From Edaphobacillus lindanitolerans (GTDB lineage Bacteria > Bacillota > Bacilli > Bacillales_A > Planococcaceae), in contig NZ_FTPL01000001.1 in NCBI RefSeq assembly GCF_900156305.1, forward strand, positions 1,054,001 through 1,118,000: DNA of 64,000 nt, in the 5' to 3' direction. Both the position numbers and the translations under genes were made by a program. The notes below the pieces were generated by a model. The model ran no database searches. It was not told where the DNA came from and saw only the letters and a list, made by a program, of their open reading frames with translations. Shown here one piece after another: positions 35,175 through 43,910 of this stretch; within the stretch, counting starts at the first letter, position 1, and the number at the start of each line of letters is the position of its first letter.

Positions 35175-35981
35175 ATGAAAACTGATAAGGCTTTATCGAC
35201 ACTGAAAAAATACGGTTTTACTGAATATGAAGCAAAGATTTACATGGCATTGCTTGAGCGGCACCCCCTTAACGGGAACGAAATCGCCACTCAGTCAGGC
35301 GTTCCAAATCCCAAAGTATATGAAGCGTTAAAGCGCCTGACCGATCGAAACGTCATATTTAACGTTTCGGAAGGTACGGTGGTGAACAAGAAACTATATT
35401 CGCCGCTTCCCTATGATGAATTGCTTCAGTCATTGAAAGCAGAATTCGAGGAAGACCATGAACTGCTGGATGATTATTTCAAAAATCTCTCCACAAAAAA
35501 CAATGTAGACTGGTCCGAGCTTTATCATATTTCGGGGTATGCAGCTTCTCTTGAAGCTTTAAAGGAGTTGATCAACGGGGCTGCCGACAACATTTACATT
35601 AGTTGCTGGAATGAGGAGTTAATCCATCTGATGCATGAATTGAAAGAGGCGGAAAGCCGTGGCGTCAAAGTGGTCTCCATTTCATTTGATCAGCCCGAAG
35701 CTCCCGTTACGTGGCATCACTATCATCACCATGTAGGTGCATTTTCCGATAAACGTCATATCGGAGAGCTCTCTTGCGCAGTCGATGACCGGAGAGTATT
35801 CATTCTCCATTCTGCCGGAGCGGACACCCATTCGATCATCTCCAGCCATGCCGCCTTGATCCGGACAACCATTAACTATATTAGGCATGACATCTACATC
35901 AATCAGGTTGTCAAAGACTTCCCGAAGGAGCTCGTTAAACAATACGGCGATCAATTTGAAAGACTGCTGAATCGTTTTTAA
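35175..35981 (+). CDS. TrmB-family transcriptional regulator
   Basis: A 268-residue protein with an ATG after CAGGAGGAG. The N-terminal winged helix LKKYGFTEYEAKIYMALLER, then NGNEIATQSGVPNPKVYEAL and RLTDRNVIFNVSEGTVV, is that of TrmB/SgrR-like regulators. The C-terminal domain (about 105-265) resembles a phospholipase-D-like fold used for effector binding (DNIYISCWNEELIHLMHEL). It begins the catabolic operon with cyclase, symporter and FAH genes and has a palindrome in its promoter. Confidence 0.85.
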   Translation: MKTDKALSTLKKYGFTEYEAKIYMALLERHPLNGNEIATQSGVPNPKVYEALKRLTDRNVIFNVSEGTVVNKKLYSPLPYDELLQSLKAEFEEDHELLDDYFKNLSTKNNVDWSELYHISGYAASLEALKELINGAADNIYISCWNEELIHLMHELKEAESRGVKVVSISFDQPEAPVTWHHYHHHVGAFSDKRHIGELSCAVDDRRVFILHSAGADTHSIISSHAALIRTTINYIRHDIYINQVVKDFPKELVKQYGDQFERLLNRF

Positions 35982-36065
35982 TCGGCATCAATGACTGACT
36001 TCTATAGAACTAAAGAACAAGGAGGGCCGAATCTTCAACACCATTACTCAAAGGGGGATTATCCA

Positions 36066-36836
36066 ATGGGGGAGAACAAACGAAAAGTGATTGATCTAAG
36101 CGTTCCGATGGACGCAAACGCGAAGGAGCCGTTCCCGCCGAAAATTGAGTACGAGGCACACGAAAGGGGTGCGGAACAGGCTGCAGCCATTCTGGGACTG
36201 GAGAAAAGCAATTTCCCGGATAGTAAGGCCTGGGCGGTTGAAACACTGACGCTAACGACCCACACCGGTACACATGTGGACGCACCTTGGCATTATGCAG
36301 ATCAAACGGCAGGTGAACGCTCACGCACAATCGATGAGCTGCCGCTGGATTGGTTTTATGGAGACGGGGTCCTATTCGATTTCAGTGATAAAGCGGCCGG
36401 TTACGAACTTCAAGTAAGTGACTTTAAAGAGCGGCTGGCAGAGATGGATTATGCTTTGAAACCCTATGACATCGTGTTGGTTCGGACAGACGCCGACAAA
36501 CGTTTCTACGAGGAAGACTATGCGTTTTGCCACGCAGGTGTTTCCGCAGATGCGACCCGTTGGTTGATAAGCGAGGGAATTAAAGTGATGGGGATTGACG
36601 CTTGGGGCTGGGATATCCCCCTCCCCCTGCAGGCTCAGCAGTACCGGGAGAACCCGCAAGATGATATTCTTTGGGCCGCACACTTCGTCGGGAAGGAAGC
36701 CGAATACTGCCAAATCGAGAAGCTGGCAAACTTGGATCAACTGCCAAAAAAACATGGTTTCAAGGTGGCTGCCTTCCCCATCAATATTAAAAATGCCAGT
36801 GCAGGATGGGCCAGACCGGTTGCGATATTCGAATAA
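36066..36836 (+). CDS. cyclase-family (isatin hydrolase/KynB-like) metal hydrolase
   Basis: A 256-residue enzyme; ATG 36066 follows AAAGGGGGA, although the frame extends to 35991. The defining metal motif H-x-G-T-H-x-D-x-P-x-H is seen as THTGTHVDAPWHY, and the catalytic region near the end has VMGIDAWGWDIPLP. Family members (PF04199) hydrolyse N-formylkynurenine, isatin and similar amides or lactams. Next to a symporter and a FAH-type hydrolase it probably opens or deacylates an imported compound. Exact substrate unknown. Confidence 0.88.
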   Translation: MGENKRKVIDLSVPMDANAKEPFPPKIEYEAHERGAEQAAAILGLEKSNFPDSKAWAVETLTLTTHTGTHVDAPWHYADQTAGERSRTIDELPLDWFYGDGVLFDFSDKAAGYELQVSDFKERLAEMDYALKPYDIVLVRTDADKRFYEEDYAFCHAGVSADATRWLISEGIKVMGIDAWGWDIPLPLQAQQYRENPQDDILWAAHFVGKEAEYCQIEKLANLDQLPKKHGFKVAAFPINIKNASAGWARPVAIFE

Positions 36837-36848
36837 AGGGGGATTTGA

Positions 36849-38840
36849 ATGAGCTTCAACAGTGTGTTCTTGCTCTTCTTCGTTGCCTTCATCGCCGTTC
36901 TTCTGGCGGGAGGATGGGTGACACGCAAATGGGTGACCGGTTCAAATGACTACTTTATCGCCGGCCGGGAAGTTGGGCTCCTCGTAAATATCTTCGGGGT
37001 GGCCGCCATCGGATTCGCCGGCACAATCATCACACTTGGCCCGGGGCTCGCCATCATGACCGGTTTCTGGGGATCGTTTGGTTTCGGACTGATCTATGGT
37101 ATTGGCGGGCTGGCTCTTTATGGCTTGCTGTTTGCGCCATACATCCGCCGCTCCGGAGCCCATACGTTGTCCGAGTGGCTGGAAATGCGGTTTGATAAAC
37201 GGACGAGGACGCTCGTCACAGTGGCGACCATTCTGGGTCTCCTGGGCATCATGGCGAACAACGTCATGTCCATGGCGATCGTAACCACCAGCTTTACGGG
37301 CTGGTCATTAATTGGGACACTCTCCGCAATCTTTGCCATGTTCCTTCTGTTTACGTACATCGGCGGGTTCTGGGCAGTCACTCTGACAGACTTTGTCCAG
37401 ATGTGCATCGGTCTGATTGCATTGCCGGTTATGTTGATCACCATCATATCGAAATTTGGCGGCATGTCCTTCATCGGGTCAAATTGGGCAGGTCCCGGAA
37501 GTTACTGGACGAGCGGGATTGGCGGCGGCCAGTTGCCGGTCTTGTCCCTGCAGTATCCGAGTGTCCTGACGTTTGGTATTCTGTTCGCCTGCTTCCTAGT
37601 GTGGGGGAACAATTATTATTGGCTGCGTGTATCTTCAACCAGAAGTGAACGGACTGCCAAGCTTTCGTTCGTCTACGGAGCACTGCTGCTCGTTTTCGTT
37701 CCCATTCTCATTCTGGCATTCACCGGTTTGTATGCGGGTTCCGCAATGGGTGATCAATTCCTCCCCTACGGAACCGTCGATCCGACAGCCGCTTTCGGCG
37801 TAGTTTTGAAAGCGCTGCCAATCGTAGTGGCTGCATTCGCTTTACTCGGAGCGCTTGCTGCCTCGATTTCCACTTCAACAACTGCGCTGATAGGGGCTTC
37901 CAGTACTGCAGTCCGTGACTTGTATCAGCGGTATGTCCGACCGAACGCAACCTCTAAAGAGCTGACTGTTCCGTCCAAATTGATCACGCTCGCTTTGGGG
38001 TTGATCGTGTGGCTTCTGTGCTTCTATCCGGGCGGGCCGCTCTATCTCTTTGCGTTTTCCACTGCCTGGCTTGGAGCTCCTTCCATTCTTGTATTTCTTG
38101 GAATGTGGTGGAAGCGGACGACGAAGACAGGCGCTTTCTATGGAGCAGTCGTCGGGATTTCCGCAACCGCTGTATTCACCGTGCTGGACTTGACGAAAGT
38201 CTTTCCACTTGGAGCTTATACCCATGTCGGGGTGGTCGGGCTCATCGCCACTGTACTGACCACGGTGATCATCAGCCTCCTGACAAAACCTGATTATTAT
38301 GCTTTGAAAGGATTTGATGGCCCGGTCGGTCCGACGGGCACATTGACCGAAGAAGAGAAGAAGGTCATGACCCTGATTCATTACGGATATGACACAATGG
38401 CTGAGATCAGTGACATGCTCGGTGTGGATTCGTCTGTCAGCAATAAAATCATCGAAAATCTGGACAAGCGGCACCTGATCGGACGGAAAAAATACTCGGG
38501 TCCCGGATTCTATACATTCCACATCCAGAAGGGCCTGGCTCCAGAATTATTTTTGAAAGGCTCCAGCCTGCATTATTCTGATGATCAGCTGACCGGAGAA
38601 GACTTTATCTTCCTGCAAAAGCTCCGACATGGGATGGGAGCGCTGAATCAATATATTCGCGAGACCGGGTTTGATTCTCTGCATGCATCTGCAATATTGT
38701 CGAAACTCATCAAACAGGGCTTCTTGATTGAAAAGGGGCTATGGAGACGCCAGGTGATCTTGAGTCCCCAGGGCAACGGGATCCTTCAAAAATACAGCGG
38801 TATTTCAGGGCCAGCCCCTGCCCTTCAGGAAGTACAGTGA
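36849..38840 (+). CDS. sodium:solute symporter with C-terminal winged-helix extension
   Basis: A 663-residue protein. Residues 1 to about 480 are an SSS-family (PanF/PutP-like) transporter with about 13 helices: NDYFIAGREVGLLVNIFG, the signature FGLIYGIGGLALYGLLFAP, and IGASSTAVRDLYQRYV. Unusually, residues 499-663 are soluble and look like two winged-helix units. The first has EEEKKVMTLIHYGYDTMAEI, then SDMLGVDSSVSNKIIENL and DKRHLIGRKKYSGPG. The second has GEDFIFLQKLRHGMGALNQY, then ASAILSKLIKQGFLIEKG. A transporter that also binds DNA or another regulator would couple uptake to gene control. ATG follows AAAGGGGG; 12 bases after the cyclase gene. Confidence 0.85.
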   Translation: MSFNSVFLLFFVAFIAVLLAGGWVTRKWVTGSNDYFIAGREVGLLVNIFGVAAIGFAGTIITLGPGLAIMTGFWGSFGFGLIYGIGGLALYGLLFAPYIRRSGAHTLSEWLEMRFDKRTRTLVTVATILGLLGIMANNVMSMAIVTTSFTGWSLIGTLSAIFAMFLLFTYIGGFWAVTLTDFVQMCIGLIALPVMLITIISKFGGMSFIGSNWAGPGSYWTSGIGGGQLPVLSLQYPSVLTFGILFACFLVWGNNYYWLRVSSTRSERTAKLSFVYGALLLVFVPILILAFTGLYAGSAMGDQFLPYGTVDPTAAFGVVLKALPIVVAAFALLGALAASISTSTTALIGASSTAVRDLYQRYVRPNATSKELTVPSKLITLALGLIVWLLCFYPGGPLYLFAFSTAWLGAPSILVFLGMWWKRTTKTGAFYGAVVGISATAVFTVLDLTKVFPLGAYTHVGVVGLIATVLTTVIISLLTKPDYYALKGFDGPVGPTGTLTEEEKKVMTLIHYGYDTMAEISDMLGVDSSVSNKIIENLDKRHLIGRKKYSGPGFYTFHIQKGLAPELFLKGSSLHYSDDQLTGEDFIFLQKLRHGMGALNQYIRETGFDSLHASAILSKLIKQGFLIEKGLWRRQVILSPQGNGILQKYSGISGPAPALQEVQ

Positions 38841-38861
38841 CACAATAGGAGGAGAACACAT

Positions 38862-39764
38862 TTGAAGTTCGTTACCTTTGTATACCAAGACAATCAACAA
38901 CAGGCCGGATACATTGAGGGCGGGAAGGTCTATCCCATATCCCTGGACTTGAATGGAACAGAAATCACCACCATGCTGGATTTCATTCGCCATAGCGGCA
39001 AGGCATTGTCCGCATTGGAAGAGCTGGGTAAAGACGTTCAATCGTATGGGTTGGAAGAAGTCCGTCTCCTTGCCCCTCTTCCGAATCCATCAAGCGTCCG
39101 AGACTTCATGGCATTTGAGCAGCATCTGCTCAATGCATCCAAACAAAGTGGTTTGACCGTGCACCCGCAATGGTATGAAATCCCCGTCTTTTATTTCTCG
39201 AATCACCAGTCGATCCACGGCCCGGAACAGGAAGTTGAAATTCCGCCGCATTGCGAGAAGTTTGATATCGAATTGGAAATCGCCGCGGTTATCGGTAAAG
39301 AAGGCCGCAATATCAGAGCAGAAGAAGCAGATGAATACATCTTTGGATACACCATCTTCAACGACTGGTCTGCACGCGACTTGCAGATGCAGGAAATGCA
39401 AGTCGGACTTGGCCCGGCAAAAGGAAAAGACGCTGCCACTTCCATCGGACCGTTCATTGTCACAAAAGATGAACTGGAGGAACATCGGAATGGTGATCGG
39501 TACGACCTGAAAATGACTGCCAAAATTAACGGCAAACAACTGTCCGAAGGAAACTTTAAAGACATATACTACTCATTCGGCCAAATGATCGAACGAGCCT
39601 CATCAGGGACCACGCTCTATCCGGGAGACATCATCGGCTCCGGCACAGTCGGAACCGGCTGCATCCTCGAAGCCGGACCGGACGTTCAGCCATGGCTGAA
39701 ACCCGGGGATGAAGTGGAGCTTGAGATTGAGGGGCTTGGGGTGTTGAGGAATCGGGTGAAGTAA
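38862..39764 (+). CDS. fumarylacetoacetate hydrolase (FAH) family protein
   Basis: A 300-residue enzyme; the TTG start at 38862 is six bases after AGGAGGAG. N-terminal beta domain, then the FAH core with metal ligands: KFDIELEIAAVIGKEG (Glu-x-Glu) and YTIFNDWSARDLQMQEM (Asp); GLGPAKGKDAATSIGPFIV and GDIIGSGTVGTGCILE are further family motifs. Members cleave C-C bonds in acylpyruvates or hydrate/isomerise 2-oxo acids. It is the last gene of the TrmB operon, likely acting after the cyclase-family enzyme on a beta-diketo or acylpyruvate intermediate. Confidence 0.9.
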   Translation: MKFVTFVYQDNQQQAGYIEGGKVYPISLDLNGTEITTMLDFIRHSGKALSALEELGKDVQSYGLEEVRLLAPLPNPSSVRDFMAFEQHLLNASKQSGLTVHPQWYEIPVFYFSNHQSIHGPEQEVEIPPHCEKFDIELEIAAVIGKEGRNIRAEEADEYIFGYTIFNDWSARDLQMQEMQVGLGPAKGKDAATSIGPFIVTKDELEEHRNGDRYDLKMTAKINGKQLSEGNFKDIYYSFGQMIERASSGTTLYPGDIIGSGTVGTGCILEAGPDVQPWLKPGDEVELEIEGLGVLRNRVK

Positions 39765-39793
39765 AGAGAATCACAGCAAGAACAGGAACATTT

Positions 39794-39823
39794 AAGAGCA
39801 GTCCTCTAATGAGAGCTGCTCTT
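39794..39823 (+). terminator. terminator of the TrmB-cyclase-SSS-FAH operon
   Basis: AAGAGCAG/CTGCTCTT stem with inner CCTC/GAG pairing and a TTTTTT tail, 30 bases after the FAH stop. Confidence 0.85.
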
Positions 39824-39870
39824 TTTTCATTTATGTTTTTAAAGTTCGTATTTCATGGGCTTTTTCAATC

Positions 39871-39899
39871 AAGGAGTGCCTGATGGCGCTTCTTTTTTT
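39871..39899 (+). terminator. second terminator-like hairpin
   Basis: AAGGAGTGCC-TGAT-GGCGCTTC followed by TTTTTTT. It backs up the operon terminator 50 bases upstream. Confidence 0.6.
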
Positions 39900-39975
39900 C
39901 ACTACAGATACCGACATGCAAGGTTTCGGCCGTTCCGGCAGATGCTCTATTTATGATGGGGCTCCGCTTCCCTTG

Positions 39976-40004
39976 TTGACAAAATCCTGTTTCCGCCGTA
40001 CACT
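39976..40004 (+). promoter_or_regulatory. promoter of the T-box/NhaC transcript
   Basis: TTGACA (39976-39981), 17-base spacer, TACACT (39999-40004). Close to consensus and correctly placed before the T-box leader. Confidence 0.75.
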
Positions 40005-40011
40005 TTAGCAC

Positions 40012-40222
40012 AACATAAAGCGTAAAAGTCTGTTGGCAGACGCAGTAGCTTAGGATTCCTGCAGAAGATAGAGATCGGATGGTTGGTGAGAATCCGAGCG
40101 GACCCGGAGTGAATTACACCTGCCTGAATGATGCAGATGATTTTTTGAGAGGGCAAGCGTTGCTTGTCAATTAGGGTGGTACCGCGAAGACTCTTCGTCC
40201 CTATGTGGAGAAGGGCTTTTTT
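40012..40222 (+). promoter_or_regulatory. T-box riboswitch leader, apparent Tyr specifier
   Basis: The T-box AGGGTGGTACCGCG is at 40173-40186, with the TGGT that pairs with the tRNA acceptor end. Stem I runs from about 40020 to 40135. In its 3' strand, GAATTACACC offers TAC (40115-40117) followed by A as specifier, i.e. tyrosine. After the T-box, AAGACTCTTC pairs with GAAGGGCTT to form the terminator, followed by seven T. Uncharged tRNA should stabilise the antiterminator and switch on the downstream gene. The T-box is certain; the specifier reading is by eye. Confidence 0.9.
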
Positions 40223-40249
40223 TGTGCGCTTTTTTAAGGGGGAATTCGA

Positions 40250-41623
40250 ATGTTGCAGTCGACGAAGTTGAAGCTGCCGGTTTGGGAAGCACTTTTGGTT
40301 TTGCTGGTGATCTTTGCATCCATCAGCATTTGTATTATCGGGCTCGGGATGAATCCGCACCTGCCCATCATCTTTTCGATCATTTTCTTGATGCTTTACG
40401 GACGGTTAAAGGGGCTTTCAAACCAAGAGATTGAGAAGGGTTTGATCAACGGGGCCTCTTCGGGTCTGGGTGCTGTCTATATCTTTTTCTTCATCGGAAT
40501 GCTGATCAGCAGCTGGATGGCGAGCGGGACGATCCCGAGCCTCATGTTCTATGGTTTTCATTTATTCTCGGATCTGCCGCTTTATTTCTCCGTCTTTGTC
40601 GTGACGTCCATTGTGGGGGTCGGGATCGGCAGTGCGTTCACTACGGCCGCGACAATCGGGGTGGCGTTTATCGGGATGGCCACGGCACTGGACGCCTCTT
40701 TGGCCATAACGGCCGGTGCCATTGTTTCAGGAGCCTTTTTGGGAGATAAAATGTCCCCTCTTTCAGAAACGACCAACCTCTCTTCCGAAACCGTCGGTGT
40801 CCCCCTTTTTGAACACATTAAGAATATGATGTGGACCACGGTTCCGGCGTTTATCATCACAGCCATCGCGTTTGTTGTGTTGTCACCGGAAAAAGGACAA
40901 AGCACAACAGAAATCTCGACATTTCTGCAGGCGTTGGAGGATTACAGCCATATTAGCTGGGTTGCGTTTATCCCGTTTGTGATTGTAGCGGCTCTGGCGA
41001 TGCTGAAGGTCTCCGCGATCCCGACTTTGTCCGCCGGGATTGTCAGCAGTGTCGTGATTGCCTTCATTTATGACCCATCCCTCACTTTCTCCAAGATGGC
41101 CGACATTTTGTTTTCCGGATTTGTCATGGACAGCAACGTGGAGCAGCTGAATTCGGTGCTGTCCGGCGGCGGAATTGAGAGCATGATGTTCTCCATATCG
41201 CTGGTATTGCTGGCGCTCGGCATGGGCGGGCTGCTGTTTTTGCTTGGGATCATTCCAACGATTCTGCAGGCACTTGAAAGTGGGCTGACCAGTGCCCTCC
41301 GCCTGATTTCTGCCACGGCCTGTACGGCAATCGGCCTGAACTTCTTCGTTGGCGAACAGTACTTGTCCATCCTGATCACAGGGAAGGCGTTTGAAGGACA
41401 ATACACGAAGCTGGGCTACAATAAGAAGGCGTTATCGAGGGCCCTGGAGGACACGGGCACCGTGATCAATCCGCTTGTGCCTTGGGGCGTCGCCGGTGTA
41501 TTCATCGCCGGCGTGCTGGGCGTCCCCACGGTGGAATACGTACCGTTCGCGTTCTTCTGCCTGCTCTCCCCGTTCCTGACGATTTTGAGCGGGGTGACGC
41601 AGATCGGGTTGTCCAAGAGGTGA
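40250..41623 (+). CDS. nhaC: NhaC-family antiporter, T-box controlled (possible tyrosine transporter)
   Basis: A 457-residue membrane protein with about 11-12 helices, ATG after AAGGGGG. NhaC family marks: GLINGASSGLGAVYIFFFIGM, GAIVSGAFLGDKMSPLSET (the conserved G-D-K-x-S-P-L-S-x-T) and EDTGTVINPLVPWG. NhaC proteins exchange Na+ for H+ or an organic ion. Because the leader is a T-box with an apparent Tyr codon, and NhaC homologues under Tyr T-boxes have been proposed as tyrosine transporters, that role is more likely here than pH homeostasis. That is inference. Confidence 0.88.
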   Translation: MLQSTKLKLPVWEALLVLLVIFASISICIIGLGMNPHLPIIFSIIFLMLYGRLKGLSNQEIEKGLINGASSGLGAVYIFFFIGMLISSWMASGTIPSLMFYGFHLFSDLPLYFSVFVVTSIVGVGIGSAFTTAATIGVAFIGMATALDASLAITAGAIVSGAFLGDKMSPLSETTNLSSETVGVPLFEHIKNMMWTTVPAFIITAIAFVVLSPEKGQSTTEISTFLQALEDYSHISWVAFIPFVIVAALAMLKVSAIPTLSAGIVSSVVIAFIYDPSLTFSKMADILFSGFVMDSNVEQLNSVLSGGGIESMMFSISLVLLALGMGGLLFLLGIIPTILQALESGLTSALRLISATACTAIGLNFFVGEQYLSILITGKAFEGQYTKLGYNKKALSRALEDTGTVINPLVPWGVAGVFIAGVLGVPTVEYVPFAFFCLLSPFLTILSGVTQIGLSKR

Positions 41624-41750
41624 TCCATTTTTTGATGATGTCGGATCATCAGGCTTCCATCCGAAAAAAGACCGCATCGAGATAAAACACATCTCCTCCC
41701 GACAACATTTCCCGGAGTCTTCTTCATTCAGCACAACCTTCACTATTAAC

Positions 41751-41789
41751 AAAGAAGCCGCTCTCTTTTAATCCGAGAGCGGCTTCTTT
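41751..41789. terminator. bidirectional terminator between nhaC and glycerate kinase genes
   Basis: 15-bp perfect stem AAAGAAGCCGCTCTC/GAGAGCGGCTTCTTT, 9-base loop, T-rich ends; it abuts the stop of the glycerate kinase gene. Confidence 0.88.
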
Positions 41790-41790
41790 G

Positions 41791-42930
41791 TTAATTTGAG
41801 CGGAGGAACAGTCGAATCACCTGATGACTTGTCCTGCTCAGATTGAGTTTAGTTCGTTCCGATTCCATTGCATCTTTCAGACTCATAGGTTCCCACATAA
41901 TCGAATAATACGCCGTCACACCCAATTCATTGAGAGCGGCGGCATCCTCCGTCACGCTCCCCGCGAGCGCCACACACGGAACTCCCAGCTCTTTGGCCAA
42001 TCCGGCGACGCCCATGGCGGTTTTGCCCATGGAAGACTGGGCATCGAGTTTGCCTTCGCCGGTGATGACAAGATCGGCGCCTTTTAGGTGTTCGTTCAGG
42101 TCCACGGCTTCCAGCATCAGGTCGATGCCGCTCCGAAGTTCCCCTCCGAGCAGGCCGGCGAAGGCCGCACCGAGTCCTCCGGCGGCACCGGCTCCTTGGA
42201 TTGCCTGGACATCGATTCCGAAATGCTCCCGGACCACCCGGGCGAAGTTCCTCAGTCCGTCATCCAGCTCCTTCACCGTCTCCTGGTCGGCACCTTTTTG
42301 GGGTCCGTATATATGGGCCGCGCCCTGTTCTCCGTAAAGCGGGTTGTTCACATCGCAGGCAACTTGGATTAAGACACCCCGGAGTGACGGGTGGACAGCG
42401 GCCGTATCGATCGAGCGGATGGCGCCGAGCGCCTTCCCGCCCCTCGGCACTTCTTCCCCGGTTTCATCCAAGAATCGGTAGCCCAGTGCCTGGAGCATGC
42501 CGACTCCGGCATCGTTCGTCGCACTGCCGCCGAGACCGATGATGAACGATTGGGCACCTCGGTCGATCGCGTCCAGGATGAGTTCGCCGACGCCGTAAGT
42601 AGTCGTGTTGTTCGGGTTCCGCTCCGATTCCGGGACAAGCGTCAGGCCGCATGTCTCGGCGATTTCGATGGCGGCGGTCTCGCCGTCTCCCAGCAGCCCG
42701 TATGTCGCATCGACCGGTTCGCCGAGCGGGCCGGTCACCCGGGTGCGGATGAGATGGCCGCCGGTGGCCCGGACAAGTGCATCGGCGGTGCCTTCCCCGC
42801 CGTCCGCAAGCGGGATGATCGTATGCCGGGCGCCGGGAACGGCTGTCCGGATTCCAGAGGCGACCGCTTCGCCCGCCTCCATCGAGGTGACACTGCCCTT
42901 GAACGAGTCCATGGCGATGATGATGTTCAT
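41791..42930 (-). CDS. glycerate kinase (GlxK/GarK family)
   Basis: A 379-residue kinase that phosphorylates D-glycerate, by family usually to 2-phosphoglycerate. N-terminal IIAMDSFKGSVTSMEAGEAV, then TIIPLADGGEGTADALVRAT, the signature FIIGLGGSATNDAGVGMLQALG and the late motif LVITGEGKLDAQSSMGKTA identify the PF02595 family. ATG 42930; a ribosome binding site GAGGAGTGAGGG is upstream. It stands alone with no transporter or hydroxypyruvate enzyme beside it. GC-rich codons typical of the core genome. Confidence 0.93.
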   Translation of the reverse strand: MNIIIAMDSFKGSVTSMEAGEAVASGIRTAVPGARHTIIPLADGGEGTADALVRATGGHLIRTRVTGPLGEPVDATYGLLGDGETAAIEIAETCGLTLVPESERNPNNTTTYGVGELILDAIDRGAQSFIIGLGGSATNDAGVGMLQALGYRFLDETGEEVPRGGKALGAIRSIDTAAVHPSLRGVLIQVACDVNNPLYGEQGAAHIYGPQKGADQETVKELDDGLRNFARVVREHFGIDVQAIQGAGAAGGLGAAFAGLLGGELRSGIDLMLEAVDLNEHLKGADLVITGEGKLDAQSSMGKTAMGVAGLAKELGVPCVALAGSVTEDAAALNELGVTAYYSIMWEPMSLKDAMESERTKLNLSRTSHQVIRLFLRSN

Positions 42931-42990
42931 GAGATTCCCTCACTCCTCTTCACTCTGCAAATACTGGCTCCGACCCGTTTCATTGAAAGA

Positions 42991-43014
42991 AAGGACCGCC
43001 CTGCGGCAGTCCTT
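42991..43014 (-). terminator. terminator-like hairpin in the sortase-glycerate kinase gap
   Basis: AAGGACCGCC pairs with GGCAGTCCTT (one mismatch), loop CTGC, with TTTCTTTC on the minus strand. Confidence 0.55.
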
Positions 43015-43124
43015 CTCCTCTTAAATCTATCACTTCTCCGACTCCGGTCAGATGTCCTGCCGGATCAGGCTTCCACGTTCACTTTGGACAGGTTGCCATA
43101 TATTAATCATAAAGAATGGTCCCG

Positions 43125-43151
43125 AATAGTAAATGGACGAAATTTACTATT
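43125..43151. repeat. perfect inverted repeat AATAGTAAAT-N7-ATTTACTATT
   Basis: Ten-bp arms with a 7-bp spacer in an otherwise unassigned stretch. It has the size of a dimer-binding site. No target gene is obvious. Confidence 0.5.
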
Positions 43152-43283
43152 TCTTGCTAAACAATTTTATGAGAGTCCACTCCTAAGAATATCAGCCCGA
43201 GTCGAACAATTTCTGAACATCAACACTTAAAAGCGACAAATGAAATGGGTATAATTTACAAAAATATTCTTTTCATATAACAG

Positions 43284-43312
43284 AAAAGGACTGCCGCAAC
43301 GGCAGTCCTTTT
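43284..43312 (-). terminator. terminator of the sortase gene
   Basis: 13-bp perfect stem AAAAGGACTGCCG/CGGCAGTCCTTTT with a CAA loop, seven bases past the sortase stop, T-rich at both ends. Confidence 0.85.
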
Positions 43313-43318
43313 CCCATC

Positions 43319-43891
43319 TTATTCGTCAATCAGTTTCCCCTTCACGGCAAGCCGGTCCGCACCTGTGACGGTGCAGGTGATGAGGGTGAGTTCATGCTTT
43401 CCCGGACGGTCGTTCAATACATCCACCGCAGTCGGGGGAATGACCTCCGAACCGGTGACTTCATAGATATACTCTTTGTCGTTTGCCTGAAGGATCACCC
43501 GGTCGCCCTTTTTCACTTTGGAGAGGTTGCTGAAGTGTCGGCCGTCCCGCCAGCCGCGGTGGCCCGCGATCGTAAAGTTGCCCTCTCCCGGTGTCTGATC
43601 CGGTTTGATCTGGGTGAGCGCCAGATTGAGATTCTCCGCGGTCGTTTCCGGAAGGACGAGCTGGTCTATTCCAATCGACGGAATTTCAATGCGGATTGTA
43701 TTTTCCAACGCTTCCTCTGAAACAGGGAGGTTGTCAAGGTCGGCCGGATCTGCAGGCTCTCCGCTGTTGATCAATGCAAGCGCCCGTTCCAGGGAGCGTG
43801 TGTCTTTTGCCTGTTTCCCTTCCTCCAGGAACGGATAGGCCATGAAGGCAAGGCCGGCAATAAGCAGGACGAGCCCAATGAGTTTCTTCAT
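43319..43891 (-). CDS. class D/E-like sortase paired with the giant LPxTG protein
   Basis: A 190-residue membrane transpeptidase with an N-terminal signal anchor (1-20). The catalytic residues are His in NFTIAGHRGWRDGRHFSNL, Cys in LTLITCTVTGADRLAVKG and the Arg in that same segment. There is no DP-[FWY] lid, unlike class C pilus sortases, and no C-terminal helix. It lies 65 bases downstream of the giant surface-protein gene, so it is likely its dedicated anchoring enzyme. A hairpin between the two genes (43911-43942) may lower its transcription. Class assignment is by pattern only. Confidence 0.88.
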   Translation of the reverse strand: MKKLIGLVLLIAGLAFMAYPFLEEGKQAKDTRSLERALALINSGEPADPADLDNLPVSEEALENTIRIEIPSIGIDQLVLPETTAENLNLALTQIKPDQTPGEGNFTIAGHRGWRDGRHFSNLSKVKKGDRVILQANDKEYIYEVTGSEVIPPTAVDVLNDRPGKHELTLITCTVTGADRLAVKGKLIDE

Positions 43892-43910
43892 GCGTTCACT
43901 TCCTTTTGCA

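Larger units (their letters stand above)
42931..43318. other. intergenic interval bounded by two similar hairpins
   Basis: Two terminator hairpins of similar sequence (42991-43014 and 43284-43312) enclose about 270 bp. On the minus strand a short open end ...WQPVQSERGSLIRQDI-stop just before the second hairpin could be the tail of a lost gene. A plus-strand TATAAT-like element lies at about 43250. An inverted repeat is at 43125-43151. No intact gene. Confidence 0.4.

Noticed and set aside
42391-43230. Long plus-strand ORF opposite the glycerate kinase
   Set aside because: Antisense shadow of a GC-rich gene; the minus strand has the complete glycerate kinase motifs.
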